Assembly (NCBI RefSeq): GCF_036898095.1
Contig: NC_090761.1
Coordinates: forward strand, 43,898,407-43,962,406
Origin: Palaemon carinicauda
Taxonomy: Eukaryota > Arthropoda > Malacostraca > Decapoda > Palaemonidae
DNA: 64,000 nt
Direction of reading: 5' to 3'
In this document: positions 35,580 to 46,563 of the stretch, one piece after another
Layout of the letters: the number at the start of each line of letters is the position of its first letter
Position numbering within the stretch: position 1 is the stretch's first letter
Position numbers and translations under genes: made by a program
The notes under the pieces: model-generated
What the model was told of the DNA's origin: nothing
The model's database searches: none
Seen by the model: only the letters and a program-made list of their open reading frames with translations

Positions 35580-37630
35580 ACCTGTGGGGGGATGCCTTCA
35601 AAGTTGCGTGCACAGGTGGCAGCAACATGGGGCCGATGCTTGGACGGTCTCCGTGATCGGCCAAGGATATCGCGTCCCATTCACGACATCTCAACCTCCC
35701 CTGACAGCGAATCCAGTGTCGTTGAGCTCCTATGCCATGGGATCAGTAAAGGGGCTAGCCCTTCGGGCAGAAGTCGAGACCATGCTCAAGAAGGATGCTC
35801 TCCAGGAGGTTGTCGACGGCTCCACAGGCTTCTTCAGTCGACTCTTTCTTGTAAAGAAGGCGTCTGGAGGCTGGAGACCCGTCATCGACCTCTCAGCTCT
35901 GAACAAGTTTGTCAAGCAAACTCCGTTCAGCATGGAGACAGCGGACACGGTCAGACTTGCGGTGAGACCACAAGACTTCATGTGCACATTGGATCTGAAG
36001 GACGCGTACTTCCAGATCCCAATCCATCCGTCTTCCAGGAAGTACTTGAGATTCAGCCTAGACAGCAAGACCTACCAGTTCAAGGTGCTGTGCTTCGGTC
36101 TCTCCACAGCACCTCAGGTGTTCACCAGAGTGTTTACCCTGATTTCGTCTTGGGCGCACAGGAACGGCATCCGTCTCCTCCGTTATCTGGACGACTGGCT
36201 GATCCTAGCAGACTCGGAGTCGACCCTTCTTCGACACCGAGACAGGCTTCTGAGACTTTGCCAGGATCTGGCGATCGTGGTAAATCTCGAGAAGTCCTCT
36301 CTGCAGCCGTCCCAACGACTGGTTTATCCAGGCATGTTGTTAGACACCAATCTCCACAAAGCCTTTCCATCAGACGACAAGATAGCAAGGCTGAGGAGGG
36401 TGGCGGAACCCTTCCTCAGGCGAGAAGAGCTTCCTGCCCAATCGTGGTTGCGTCTCTTAGGTCACCTGTCCTCCCTGGCTCGTCTGGTTCCAAACGGCCG
36501 TCTCAGGATGAGATCCCTGCAGTGGCGGCTCAAGTCCCGGTGGAATCAAGGATCCGATTCCCCGGACTTCCTAGTCCCGATAGGACCTTCGGAACAGGCG
36601 GACCTGCGGTGGTGGCTGGTCGACGAGAACCTGCGAAAGGGAGTGGATCTTCTCGTCCTCCCCCGGAATTGACACTGTTTTCGGACGCATCAAAAGAAGG
36701 GTGGGGGGGGCGCACATTCTGAACCAGAAGACCTCAGGCCTTTGGTCAGAATCAGAAAAGTACCTGCACATCAACCTGCTGGAAATGAAGGCCGTTTTCC
36801 TGGCTCTTCAACAGTTCCAACGGACCCCGGTGGGTCACTCCAAGGTGGTGATGAGCGACAACACCACGGTAGTGGCTTATATCAACAAGCAGGGAGGTAC
36901 TTTTTCGCAGCAGCTATCCCATCTTGCAATAGAGATTCTGAGGTGGACCGAAGTCCACTCGATAACACTATGAGCTCGCTTCATTCCTGGCAAGAGGAAT
37001 GTGCTCGCCGACAGTCTGAGCAGGGCTTCGCAGATAGTGAGTACTGAGTGGTCTTTGGATCCTCAGATAGCCAACAAAGTCCTGACTTTGTGGGGTTCCC
37101 TGACCGTGGATCTGTTCGCGACAGCTTTGAATTTCAAGCTGCCCCTGTACTGCTCCCCAGTCCCGGACGCCAAGGCCCTCTGGCAAGATGCTTTCCAACA
37201 ACGGTGGGACAACATCGACGTGTACGCCTTCCCACCATTCTGTCTGATGAGAAGGGTGCTCAACAAGACCAGACTATCGGTCAACTTGTCGATGACTCTG
37301 ATAGCTCCGCTGTGGCATCACGCGGAATGGTTCCCGGACCTTTTGCAGCTCCTGACGGAGCTCCCGAGAGAACTTCCCCCACGACACGAGCTACTCAGAC
37401 AACCACATTGCAACATCTTCCACAAAGCCGTAGCATCGCTTCAGCTTCACGCCTGGAGACTGTCCAGCGTCTCCTCACGGAGAGAGGCTTTTCGCAACAG
37501 GTTGCAGAGAGGATGTCTCGGCACCTGCGAAAGTCCTCAGAGGGAGTCTACCAGGCGAAGTGGAGAGTCTTCTGTAGTTGGTGTCGTGGGAGGGGTATCT
37601 CTCCACTCGATGCCACTATTCCAGCAATAG
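35580..37630 (+). pseudogene. RT - RNase H - methyltransferase-like Pol, copy B
   Basis: Same domain order as copy A. The RT frame is open from 35329 to 36672 with FFSRLFLVKKASGGWRPVID, TLDLKDAYF and LLRYLDDWL. Two homopolymer changes (C6 to C5 near 36662, and a G run extended near 36703) move RNase H into another frame (36701-36973: INLLEM, SDNTTVVAYINKQGG). The frame again ends at the TGA shared with copy A (36971-36973) and resumes as MLADSLSRASQ to 37630. Inactive through the homopolymer indels. Confidence 0.85.
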
Positions 37631-38440
37631 CGGAGTTTCTCGTCTATTTGCATGAGGAAATGCGCCTTTCGGTCTCAGCGGTGAAAGGCTATCGCTCAGC
37701 CTTAAGCTTGGCTTTTAGGCTGAAAGGAGTGAACATTTCTTCCTCGCTGGAACTCTCTTTACTCTTACGTAGCTATGAGCTTACCTGCCCTCAGTCGGAA
37801 GTGAGACCTCTTCCTTGGAACGGGGTTTGGGTCCTCAGGGCTATTAAGAGACCTCCCTTTGAACCATTACGCCAGGCCTCTGATCGCCACCTGTCTTGGA
37901 AGACGGCTTTCCTGCTCGCTTTGTCCTCTGCCAAACGAGTTAGTGAACTTCATGGTCTCTCGTACGACGTCGCCCATTCAAGGGGATGGGGGGAGGTAAC
38001 GTTCAGGTTCGTCCCTGAGTTTGTTGCCAACCGACCCAGACCAGCTGCTACTATGTCCAGTGAGGAGTCTGAGGTATTACTTGAAGAGAACAGCTGCAGT
38101 TCGTCCTCAGGTGCAAGCATTGTTTGTTAGCACAGGCAGGACGAAGAGGAGGGTCACCAAGAACACCATCTCGGCTTGGATTCGAAGGGTTATCCATCAC
38201 GCCTTGAATGCGGACCCTCCTCCGTCACGTCGCCCTAGGGCACACGATGTCAGGGGCGTTGCTACGTCCCAGGCCTTCAAGAGAAACTTCTCTGTGACGC
38301 AGGTACTTCAAGCTGGGGTCTGAAAGCATCAGACGACCTTCACAGCCCACTACCTGCAGGGCGTGACCCACAGGAGCCTCGATACTTTTTCTATCGGCCC
38401 TGTGGTGGCTGCACAACAGCTGGTCTAATCTCAGGCTGCT
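37460..38440 (+). pseudogene. Tyrosine recombinase, copy B
   Basis: Frame 37048-38130 carries GFSQQVAERMSRHLRKSSEG through the catalytic Arg in AKRVSELHGL. A net 71-base deletion near 38030 then shifts the frame; 38021-38323 continues with the Trp that is a stop in copy A, the H-x-x-R box RAHDVRGVATS and VLQAGV, ending at a TGA shared with copy A. The nucleophile Tyr (TAHYLQG) lies just past that stop. Two lesions, one shared and one private. Confidence 0.85.
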
Positions 38441-39314
38441 TTATGGACAAGTAGCAGTAGGTTGAGGGCGTTGTTACCCGGTTTTAGTCTGTGTGAATGA
38501 AAGAGTATGTCTGACCCTTATTTCTTTCTTCATTCTCCCCTCTCTTGGGGAAGCAGCATCCTGGTCTCCGCATAGCTTACCTCAACCTCTGCAGGTAAAC
38601 CATGCTTCCTTGTGTTCCTAGTATTAAGCTTAATACTGTCGCGTCCCCCATACCCTGACGAGGTGGTATTGGAAACGTCCTATCCTGGATTCCTATCTAA
38701 AGGTCTCAAGGTCAACTTCATAGGACGAGTCACGCTCTTTCCTCCACACACAACTTATGTAGGCCACACGTTTCTTGCGTAGCAAGGAACTTGTGAGGTG
38801 CAGGGACTCCCTTTCTCGAGTGATGCTCACTTGGAGTTGGAGTCCCCGGTTAAAGCCAAAGTCAGTAAGGCTGGGGACTTTCCACCCTTCCTAAGGGGTA
38901 AGTTACCCAATGTAAATACAGTAGCGTGGTTTGTAGTTCGGTTACGGAACAAATGACAAATTCGGAGATAATTTGTATTTTTCCTAACCATACAAACCTT
39001 AGCTATTTACACATGTTTGCCCGCCAGCCCTGTCCCCCAAGTTAAGTCCTACCTCTAAGTGAAGTGAAGCAAATCACCGGTGTGTGGGGGGGGAGGGGTA
39101 GCAAGCTACCCCTTCCCCTACCCCCGCTAACTAGCACGGGGGTAGTTAACCCTCGTTAAAATCTATTGGCTCGTCAATTTCAGCTACGCCGAAAGGTAAA
39201 CCCAATGTAAATAGCTAAGGTTTGTATGGTTAGGAAAAATACAAATTATCTCCGAATTTGTCATATTACTAAAAATTTGTGATTTCTTCATAAAATTGGG
39301 AAATGATTCTGAAA

Positions 39315-42300
39315 ATTTATTCCATCACTAAATACAAACCCTTTTGCCATTTACTGTATAGGGAATATACTTTCGGCAAAGCTGGAAGACTAGCCACAAG
39401 ACTTTTCACTCGGTTGAGAGTCGATGCAGAGGGCACAACAAGTCTAAGAAGGATTCCTTGCCTTCGGAGTCAGCCTCGAAGGAGAAGAACCCTTGTCTCC
39501 CTCCTTCATTGTCTTGATCTCTTCACGTGACTTCTGCTCGCTTGGTCTCCCCAGGAGAACAATTGAGTAGAAGTGGTGGCCATTTTGACTCCCGGACAAC
39601 CCTTGAATTTAGGGGACGCTTCTGCCTCCCCTAACAAAGCGACGCCGCCCTCTGCCAAAGGGAGTCTTTCTCCATTAACAACGTCTTGTATTTTTGGCCT
39701 TCCTTATGGATCGCTGATCCCCTGTTGAAGGAATGTCTTCTGGAGTTGATCCAGTTAGGGGCAAAGAGGAAGCACACACTGGCTTCCTTAGAGCTTGATC
39801 TCGCTCTTCCTCCCAGAGACTCTGACAGTATTGCACCAGCAGTCTCTCTAGTGTCCTTACCTGTTTCTGCCTCCTCCTCTGCTCAGTTTCTGTTCTTACA
39901 TGCAGCTTCGGCACCCGTGCAAGAGCGGGTTCGGACTAGCAATCCACGTAATGTTCAGTTTGGAAGGCTAAATATGGCCGATCCAGAACTTGACCTTGGT
40001 CTTGCTTATCAGCTGACAATGATACTCTCTCTCAACCTGAGGTTGCTCAGCCAGCAGAGGGTTTGCAAAGTTTGAAGCATCGTCCTGTGCCTTTTCAAGG
40101 GGGAACACTTTGCTCGCATGCAAATAAGGGCTTACTCTGAGTGACTTTGAATTTATCCTTGCCTATTTCTACCCCATTGGAGCGAGACGACAAGGTAGCT
40201 CTTAAGCTGGGAGCAGGCGCGCTCCCTTGCCGCTGTGTTCGTCGGACTCGTGTTTCATCTTCCTGTACTTATCGTTCAGTTCCTGTAGCAAATTCTAGTG
40301 CTGGATCGCGCAGGCTCGCTCGCCAAACTCCTGCAGGAATATTGATGAGTGATGCTCACGCAGTCTCGACACATGAACAGGTGAGAACCCTCGCCGACAA
40401 TGATCTATGTGAACCAGTCTGTTCATCAACGAAAAGGCATGACTAAGTGTACCCTCGCAGCAGAGTAGACCGGAGTTCGGCAAGAAAGCCATATGCGTCG
40501 GTGTGTACCCTTTCACCTGTTGAAGTGCAGGGATGAGCTTCTCTGGCTGACGACGATCTCTGCGAACCTGAGCGTTTGCCTAAACTTTCGACTGTAAGCC
40601 GTACTGCAACAACGCATGAGTTCATTATTACTTCACACGATCATGAGAGAAGAAATACTACCTTATAATCACCTGTTTACTAGAAACCATCTTTGTTCGC
40701 CATAAAAGGAGAGCGCAGTCGCCAGTACTGTACATCACCTTTCAGCTGTAGCTCATCAACGAATTCTGGTTTGTACTTCCAGAGTAGAGTGTGAGAGTTT
40801 TCCTGTGCGCATTCACTCAGCGAAGTGTAAGCGCACTCCTTCCAGGATTAGATGACGACCACAGGTCATGAAGTCTTCTACAGAGAACTCCATGGAAACA
40901 AACTCCAGATCGTGAGTTCTCTCAAAGTGACCCAACAGGTGTTCCTACCTTCAACAAGGACGCGCCATGGTTCCACGAGCAGGTCAGAGCAGTCCAGCAA
41001 GTGGTAGCCAGTACCTCTCAGGTTCCTTTGGGGAATGATCCAACTGCGACTGTAGCGATGGCGAGTGTTCGGCAGATTCCACTAGAGGCATTAAGTTCCT
41101 CAATGTGTTTCTCCTACATCCGACCCGAGACAAAAGAGCACGGTGCTAATGCAGTCTCAGGAACAATGCGCACCTCCGGTCATTTCCTCCATACGACCAG
41201 CTAAGGATCGGAAGCTTCTAGATCCAGAACCTAGGAAGCTAGAGCTGGACTTCTCTAGGTTAGATTTGACTCCAGTGATAACCAGAAATAAGAGGCGACA
41301 GAGACAAGCAACACATCTATCCTGGTGACACATTTCACACTAGAACCAGCAGGGGCTCGAGATCACTGAGGGAGATCTCCTGGATGGAGAAATATCGTCT
41401 GTCTCCGATTGAGATTGTTTGACTTGCCCAGGCCACCTCACGTGGAGATGACCTAGCCATCTTGCATCTGCCCATCTACTTGCGTTTTGACTCCATCCAA
41501 GTCGAAGGAAGGTGGGAAGAGGATCTCCTTGCGCTCCAAATTCATTTCTTGTTCTAAGGAGAGGAAAGGCTCAAAAACAGTTCCTAAGAACTGGACATCA
41601 AGAGTTGTTTCACAGACCCAGGGGCAAAGCGTGCCAAGTTCGGTACAATACGCAGAGACGACGATAAACAAAGATCTCCCTTTGATTTTGAGAGTCTCTA
41701 CCAGACATCACGACTATGACGACGATCTATCCCAAGTTCCTATGGGTGCAAGTTCATGGGTGGACGACCCTGACCCCAACTCAGGGCATGAGGAGACGCA
41801 GCCTAAAGCTACAAGCCCGAAGGTCTCGGCTCCTGAATAGAAGGAGGTGGATTACGTGTTGTGGTAGGTCCTGGCATGTATCAGGCCCATCAACATACTA
41901 GATGATTCATCGACTACCCCTCCTGAAGGAAAACACACCGTCCTAGACCTTCTGTTTGGCACCCAGAAACCCACCAAGACCAGCACAGCATTGCCCTGGT
42001 TGAGGGGCTAAAGGGTGCCAAGAAGAAGGCGTATTCTCAGATTGCTGGAGGTCATCAGTCCTTGAGAACTGTAACAAATAACCCAGATCAACTGTTATTA
42101 TGCCCTGTTGGGCGGCTGAGGAAATGCAGTGCTTTGTATGAACTATTTGAGCTTAACCACAGATCAATAGCCTATTTGTCAGCACAGGTAAAGTCAAGAG
42201 AAGAGTTACAAGGAACTTAGTCTCTTTCTGGATTAGGAATGTGATCAAATGAGCCCTCCAGGTGGACACGTCCCTTCTTGACCGTAGACCTAGAGCTCAT

Positions 42301-43222
42301 GATGTCAGGGGTGTTAGCAGGTCTTACAGGTGGGCGTATGGAAATGTCAGACTGCGTTCACTGCCCACTTCCTACAAGATATAACCCACAGGAGCCTTGA
42401 CACATTTTCCACAGGTCCTATGGTGGCTGCACAAAACATGATCAATAACTCCTCAGCTCCCTCGTAGGGCAAGTAACAGTTGTTTGAGGGCAGATGTAAC
42501 CCAGTTATAAGTCTAGTGTGAATCTGCGTATGACTGGCCTTTTCGTTCTTCATTCTCCCCTCTTTTGGGGCTTGAGCAAGCCGAGGAACTCTGCAAACTG
42601 ACCCCCCCCCTGTGACTGTAGGTGGGTATTATTGACACTTGTGTATCCTAATATATGCATGTACAGTATATTTGTTACATCTCCGATCTCCCAGCGAGAT
42701 ACGAGTTGGGTAACGTCCAGGTAATAAGAGTATAGCTTGTGCTCAGGCCATTAGCTCTCATTGGAAGTTAGGTAGGGGATAGGGTGCGCTCTTCCACAGC
42801 TCGTGTGAAGCACAAAAGTCGCACTCCGGATTAGGGACCAGCCTGTTGGTCTGGGACTTCCACCCACCAAAATGTGAGTCCCCATAGTAAAGAACTGAAA
42901 GAATTGCATTTGTTGCTGGAACAAATGATAAATTCATAGATAATCTATATTTTTCCTAACCATACAAACCTGGAGCTCTTTACACATATTGTATTGGTCT
43001 TCTGTCACCTACCCCTAGGCTGCAATTGCAAAGTGGCTTGTGCTGACTACTGCATGTGTGAGCGGGGTGATTGGTCTTCCCCCTGCTACCCCCTCTCGCT
43101 AACTAGCGGAGGGTAGCAGCACTTCGCTAAAAGTTTTACGGCTAGTTTCAGTTGTCGCCGAAATATATCCCAAGTAAAGAGCTTCATGTTTGTATGGTTA
43201 GGAAAAATATAGATTTGTCATT
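39315..43222 (+). mobile_element. DIRS-type remnant, copy C
   Basis: An older, deleted relative of A and B. Left-end traces at about 39329-39385 (TACAAACCC...ACTTTCGGCAAAGCTGG). Gag pieces follow: LWIADPLLKECLLELIQLGA at 39704, aligning with copy A's Gag, and LFGTQKPTK-STALPW near 41960. At about 42055 the sequence jumps straight to the YR C-terminal region (NPDQLLLCPVGRLR), so all of Pol is missing. An ICR-like block at 42915-42985 and an inverted end at about 43030-43222 close the element. It ends about 130 bp before OSGEPL1 exon 2. Confidence 0.75.
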
Positions 43223-43355
43223 TTCTTTGAAATTTGAGATGTAAGCAGTTGCTTGAAATCATTTTCCTGCTTTTAAATTATAAACAATTTATGTAGCGTG
43301 CAAAAACTAAAATTTTGTTTCCTCTTCAATTTACAATCTAAGCACACTTTTTCAG

Positions 43356-43465
43356 CTTGTATTGGGGATTGAAACCAGTTGTGATGATACAGGTGCTGCT
43401 GTTGTGAATGAGGATGGAGAAATTCTAGGCGAAGAGCTTCAAAGTCAACATAAAATTCATTTACT
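43356..43465 (+). CDS. OSGEPL1: OSGEPL1 exon 2 (N-terminal ATPase-fold motif)
   Basis: Encodes LVLGIETSCDDTGAAVVNED, the N-terminal signature of the Kae1/TsaD/Qri7 fold (phosphate-1-type strand with G-I-E-T-S-C-D-D), then GEILGEELQSQHKIHLL. Preceded by CTTTTTCAG and followed by CT|GTAAGT, so it is 110 bp, starts in phase 0 and ends with two bases of a Leu codon. Retention of the SCDDT-type motif and the later IIPP-x-A sequence (exon 3) identify OSGEPL1/TsaD; the presequence exon argues for the mitochondrial paralogue rather than cytosolic OSGEP. The DIRS copy C ends only about 130 bp upstream of the acceptor. Confidence 0.92.
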
Positions 43466-45083
43466 GTAAGTCCTAAGTTACTCAGATTTATGTATTTGCT
43501 CATTACATTATATCTTTTACACGACGGCACTGTATTTGAAATTTATCTGACTTATTTAATTCATTATTGTCTCCTTTGGTGTTGAACCTAGCAGATTTTA
43601 ATAGTAATTCTACTTTTGTGGCATAATCTTTAGCCTAATTATTTTTAACTTTCACTATTATATACTGTATGAATAAAATGAAGTTTAAAACTCAATATAT
43701 TCAACAGAGATTATATAAAATTTGAAGGTCAAAGTAATAATCAGATGATATAAGGAATGTTAGAATTTATGCTCTGAAATCACAAATTTTAATGGCACAG
43801 GAAAATTACTTGTAAGGTGATAGCAAAATATCAAGGAAATGTTAGAATTTTAATAATAAAATTTCTTCTTTCTTTACTCACCCGATGTTCATATTGCTTC
43901 TTCTCCAGAAGCCCAGTTTACTTACCAGTAAAATAAAAAGAATGCTAATTTTCTTTCCTTTCAATAGACACATGCCTCTAGTAAAGTAGTGAACCACTCT
44001 AGTGGTTAGTGGCAAGAAACATATTGTCATGGCCTCTTTATTATCTCAATTTCTCTGTCGCATTAGTTCGATGTACTGTACTCTTCATCCAGGTTGTGAT
44101 TAGTTTTATTGGTTTTTAAGTTTTCTTCCTCTGGATTTGTAAGAAATTACTGCACTGTGATTTGATTTACTGTTGTGAGGAGAATGATTTCCTGATTGTG
44201 CCACATAGGGGAAGCATGTTTAAAGCTTGAGTACTAATGAAACATGCTTGTAGTTCAGGGGTGAAATCTAGAGAAGATTAGGCCAGTTGTGTTTTAATAT
44301 GACATGCCAGCACTGTTTTGGAATACACACATAACCAGCCAAGTATTGATAGTGATGGGCTTTAATGCCTTAAATGTATTTAGCTTATTTCATTTTTTAA
44401 TCTTAGAAGGCTAATGAGTTTGTGCTTATACTGTAGCTGGTAATTCTGATCATGGCTGACCGGTTGCTAACTCTAACCTGACTTTGTAAGTCGGGTGTAA
44501 TAGTACAGTACTGTAATAGTGTTCCATTCAGTAAGGGTTTTGAATGTTCACTGCCGCGTTACATTGTCGAGATCCTCTTGCAGAACCTTGAAGTCTTTGA
44601 TTAGTTTTAATTCTTTTGCTTCTAAACCTTTGCATTCCTAATTACTATTTTAGACCACTAGATTGCAAGATAGAAGACGAGTTGGCAGTGTGGATCCTAA
44701 TATCCCTCCACTTGCTAAAGTAAGCATTCTTTAGCAACCTTTCTGTTAATTTGTGGATGGTATTTCCTATTGTATGATTAGGTCTTTATTATTGTTGGTG
44801 ATATACTTACTGTGGATAAGGGGGTTTTACAATAAGTATCAATTCAGAAATGAAGCTTTGTACGGAGGGATCTTGAAGGATGAATTCTCACTCTTTTTTA
44901 CCAGGATATAGTTTTTCCTTTACATGTAACTAGAGTGTAAGACTAAGTGAGGTAATAATTTGTATTTTCAAACCCTAAATTCCTGTTAAATATTATTTTA
45001 TGGGAGTAGTTTTAGAATTGATTTTTTTATCCTTAGGGGAAAGTTATTTGGGTATATCATAGTTTCTTCTTATTTTTTTTCAG
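43466..45083 (+). other. OSGEPL1 intron 2 (1.6 kb)
   Basis: The only OSGEPL1 intron here without a full element. At about 43855-43920 it carries AAATTTCTTCTTTCTTTACT followed by CACCCGATGTTCATATTGC, which resembles the outer end of a further DIRS-type ITR; what follows it is too short to be an element. Confidence 0.6.
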
Positions 45084-45217
45084 GCATGGTGGTATAATTC
45101 CTCCAATTGCTAACAGACTTCATGCAGAAAGAATTGTGAATGTAGTGAACACAGCTTTAGAAAGATCTGGTGTAAGTCTCAACGAACTTGATGCCATTGC
45201 CACAACAGTTAAACCTG
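45084..45217 (+). CDS. OSGEPL1: OSGEPL1 exon 3
   Basis: Acceptor TTTTTTTTCAG at 45083 completes the split Leu codon and reads HGGIIPPIANRLHAERIVNV, then NTALERSGVSLNELDAIATT-VKPG. This is the next conserved block of TsaD proteins: GG-I-x-P-x-x-A-x-x-x-H, whose downstream HxxxH metal ligands come later, and the AIA-x-T-x-x-PG turn. The donor is CCTG|GTACAT, leaving one base. The following exon (expected to begin with the GL-x-x-x-L-x-x-G stretch) was not found before 64000, so the remaining two thirds of the protein, including the metal site, lies to the right of the window. Confidence 0.93.
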
Positions 45218-45841
45218 GTACATATAATACAGTTCAAGTTCATAATTTTAAAAGTTTATAAGAGAAAATGTGTCTTGGGTTCTCATCATCATCTTGCCTA
45301 GTGAGCTTGCTTCAGATGTTGTTATCTAATTCTAAGGTATCTCAAACAATATAGAATTATTCTAAGAGTCAGTGGTCTGCATTTTCTTAAAACTCTCAAA
45401 CTCTTCCATGTCAACTTTATTACCCTAAAACATTGGACCAGGGCACAGTTTATGTCATGAAAAATGTAGAAAAGATAATAGTTTACCAATTAAACTAGGG
45501 GTAGCACCAACTATGGTTTCAAATAAAAGAAATTGTATGAATATCTAGACAAAACTGTACAGTATGCACATATAAAGTAGTAGAGGGAACCATAAACCAA
45601 ATTAATTATGAAAGTGTTGAAGTTACTCATAGCAATAATTATTACCACAGTTCCTTTAGACTGCTATCCTATTACCACAGTTCCTTTAGACTGCTATCAC
45701 CATGCTTTTTAGGGGGGGGGGGGGATGGTTCTGAGGAGAGCTACTAGAACTGACTCACAATAGATCAATAAGTGATTACTTTAAACTGAATTAGGTTAGC
45801 TTGTATCCTTACTCTATCTTTAATTATCTTACAAATGAAAA
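45218..45841 (+). other. Start of OSGEPL1 intron 3
   Basis: No exon or element recognised. A 27-bp direct duplication lies at about 45648-45701 (ATTACCACAGTTCCTTTAG twice), followed by an 11-G run at 45713-45723. Confidence 0.5.
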
Positions 45842-46563
45842 CATTTTTGGGCTCAAGCCATGTCGTCCTGATGGAAGTTCCTAAGGTAGCTTCAAAAGGG
45901 ATATATTATATACTACAGTGATATTCCCAGAGAATTAACCTTCAGGTTCCAGAATTCTAACTCCTGGAGCGAATATCCTTAAAATTTTCTCAAGGATATC
46001 GCATAATATCAGAGGACGCATTCTTGACACGCCTCATAGCAATCTGCACCCCTAATAGCGTTTACGCTTCGAGGGGGACGTGGCAAAAGAATAGAAAGGG
46101 GGCGTAACAAGGTTACCCCCGTTCCCGTACTACTATTGACCACCACCCCAGCGCCATTCCCAAGATGGTGGACATTCCTAATTTTGTAGCGATTTTGCTC
46201 AGTGGTGGTCCCTATTGATCTAACTTTTCAATCGATTTTCAAGGATTTATTATGCATTCTCCAACTTCTTTCGCCTTCAGAAAGTTGAGTATTAGGTCTT
46301 TACAATGTATAATTTTTAGCTCCCTTTTCACAGTGAAATTTGAGTAATTTATTGTGTTTAGAGCTACCCTGTAACGGAGGCGCTATGAGCGCTGTTGTTC
46401 GTTGGGCATGTTATTTAGTTAGCAGATCGACTTCCCGGTTTTTAAATAGCATCCTATATCATTAATTAATTATTTAATTATGTTAGCTATTTAGGCAATA
46501 TATTCTTGTAAAGATATTTACATTGTGCATATTTTTTTCAAGACCTGGAGGTTTGCGTAGCTA

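Larger units (their letters stand above)
33037..39264 (+). mobile_element. DIRS-type YR retrotransposon, copy B (chimeric 5' end)
   Basis: From about 33530 to the right end the copy is collinear with and very similar to copy A (from A 27130 on): RS repeat, Gag core, Pol, YR, ICR (38909-39012) and right ITR (39055-39230). The left 490 bp (33037-33530) is unrelated to A's left end: it starts ATTGTTCCAACACAGGGACT, has its own leader and a short Gag start (see 33459). The left end is therefore not complementary to the right ITR or to the ICR, which still encodes the A-type left end. This is a recombinant between two DIRS subfamilies. Confidence 0.85.
24594..43355 (+). other. OSGEPL1 intron 1 (18.8 kb)
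   Basis: Bounded by CAG|GTAAAT and CACTTTTTCAG|CTT. It contains a fragment of the dispersed repeat and three DIRS retrotransposon copies (A, B, C), all in the gene's orientation, which make up more than 95 percent of its length. Without them the intron would be under 1 kb. It must be spliced in one step or recursively across ICRs, ITRs and cryptic sites. Confidence 0.65.

Noticed and set aside
35574..36722. 382-codon frame in copy B
   Set aside because: Shadow of the RT gene in another frame; only its last residues catch RNase H because of a homopolymer indel.
44654..44721. Possible extra exon between OSGEPL1 exons 2 and 3 (TTTTAG|ACC ... AAA|GTAAGC)
   Set aside because: Exons 2 and 3 join perfectly to the conserved HLL-HGGIIPP sequence; inserting this segment gives an unrelated stretch and an early stop.
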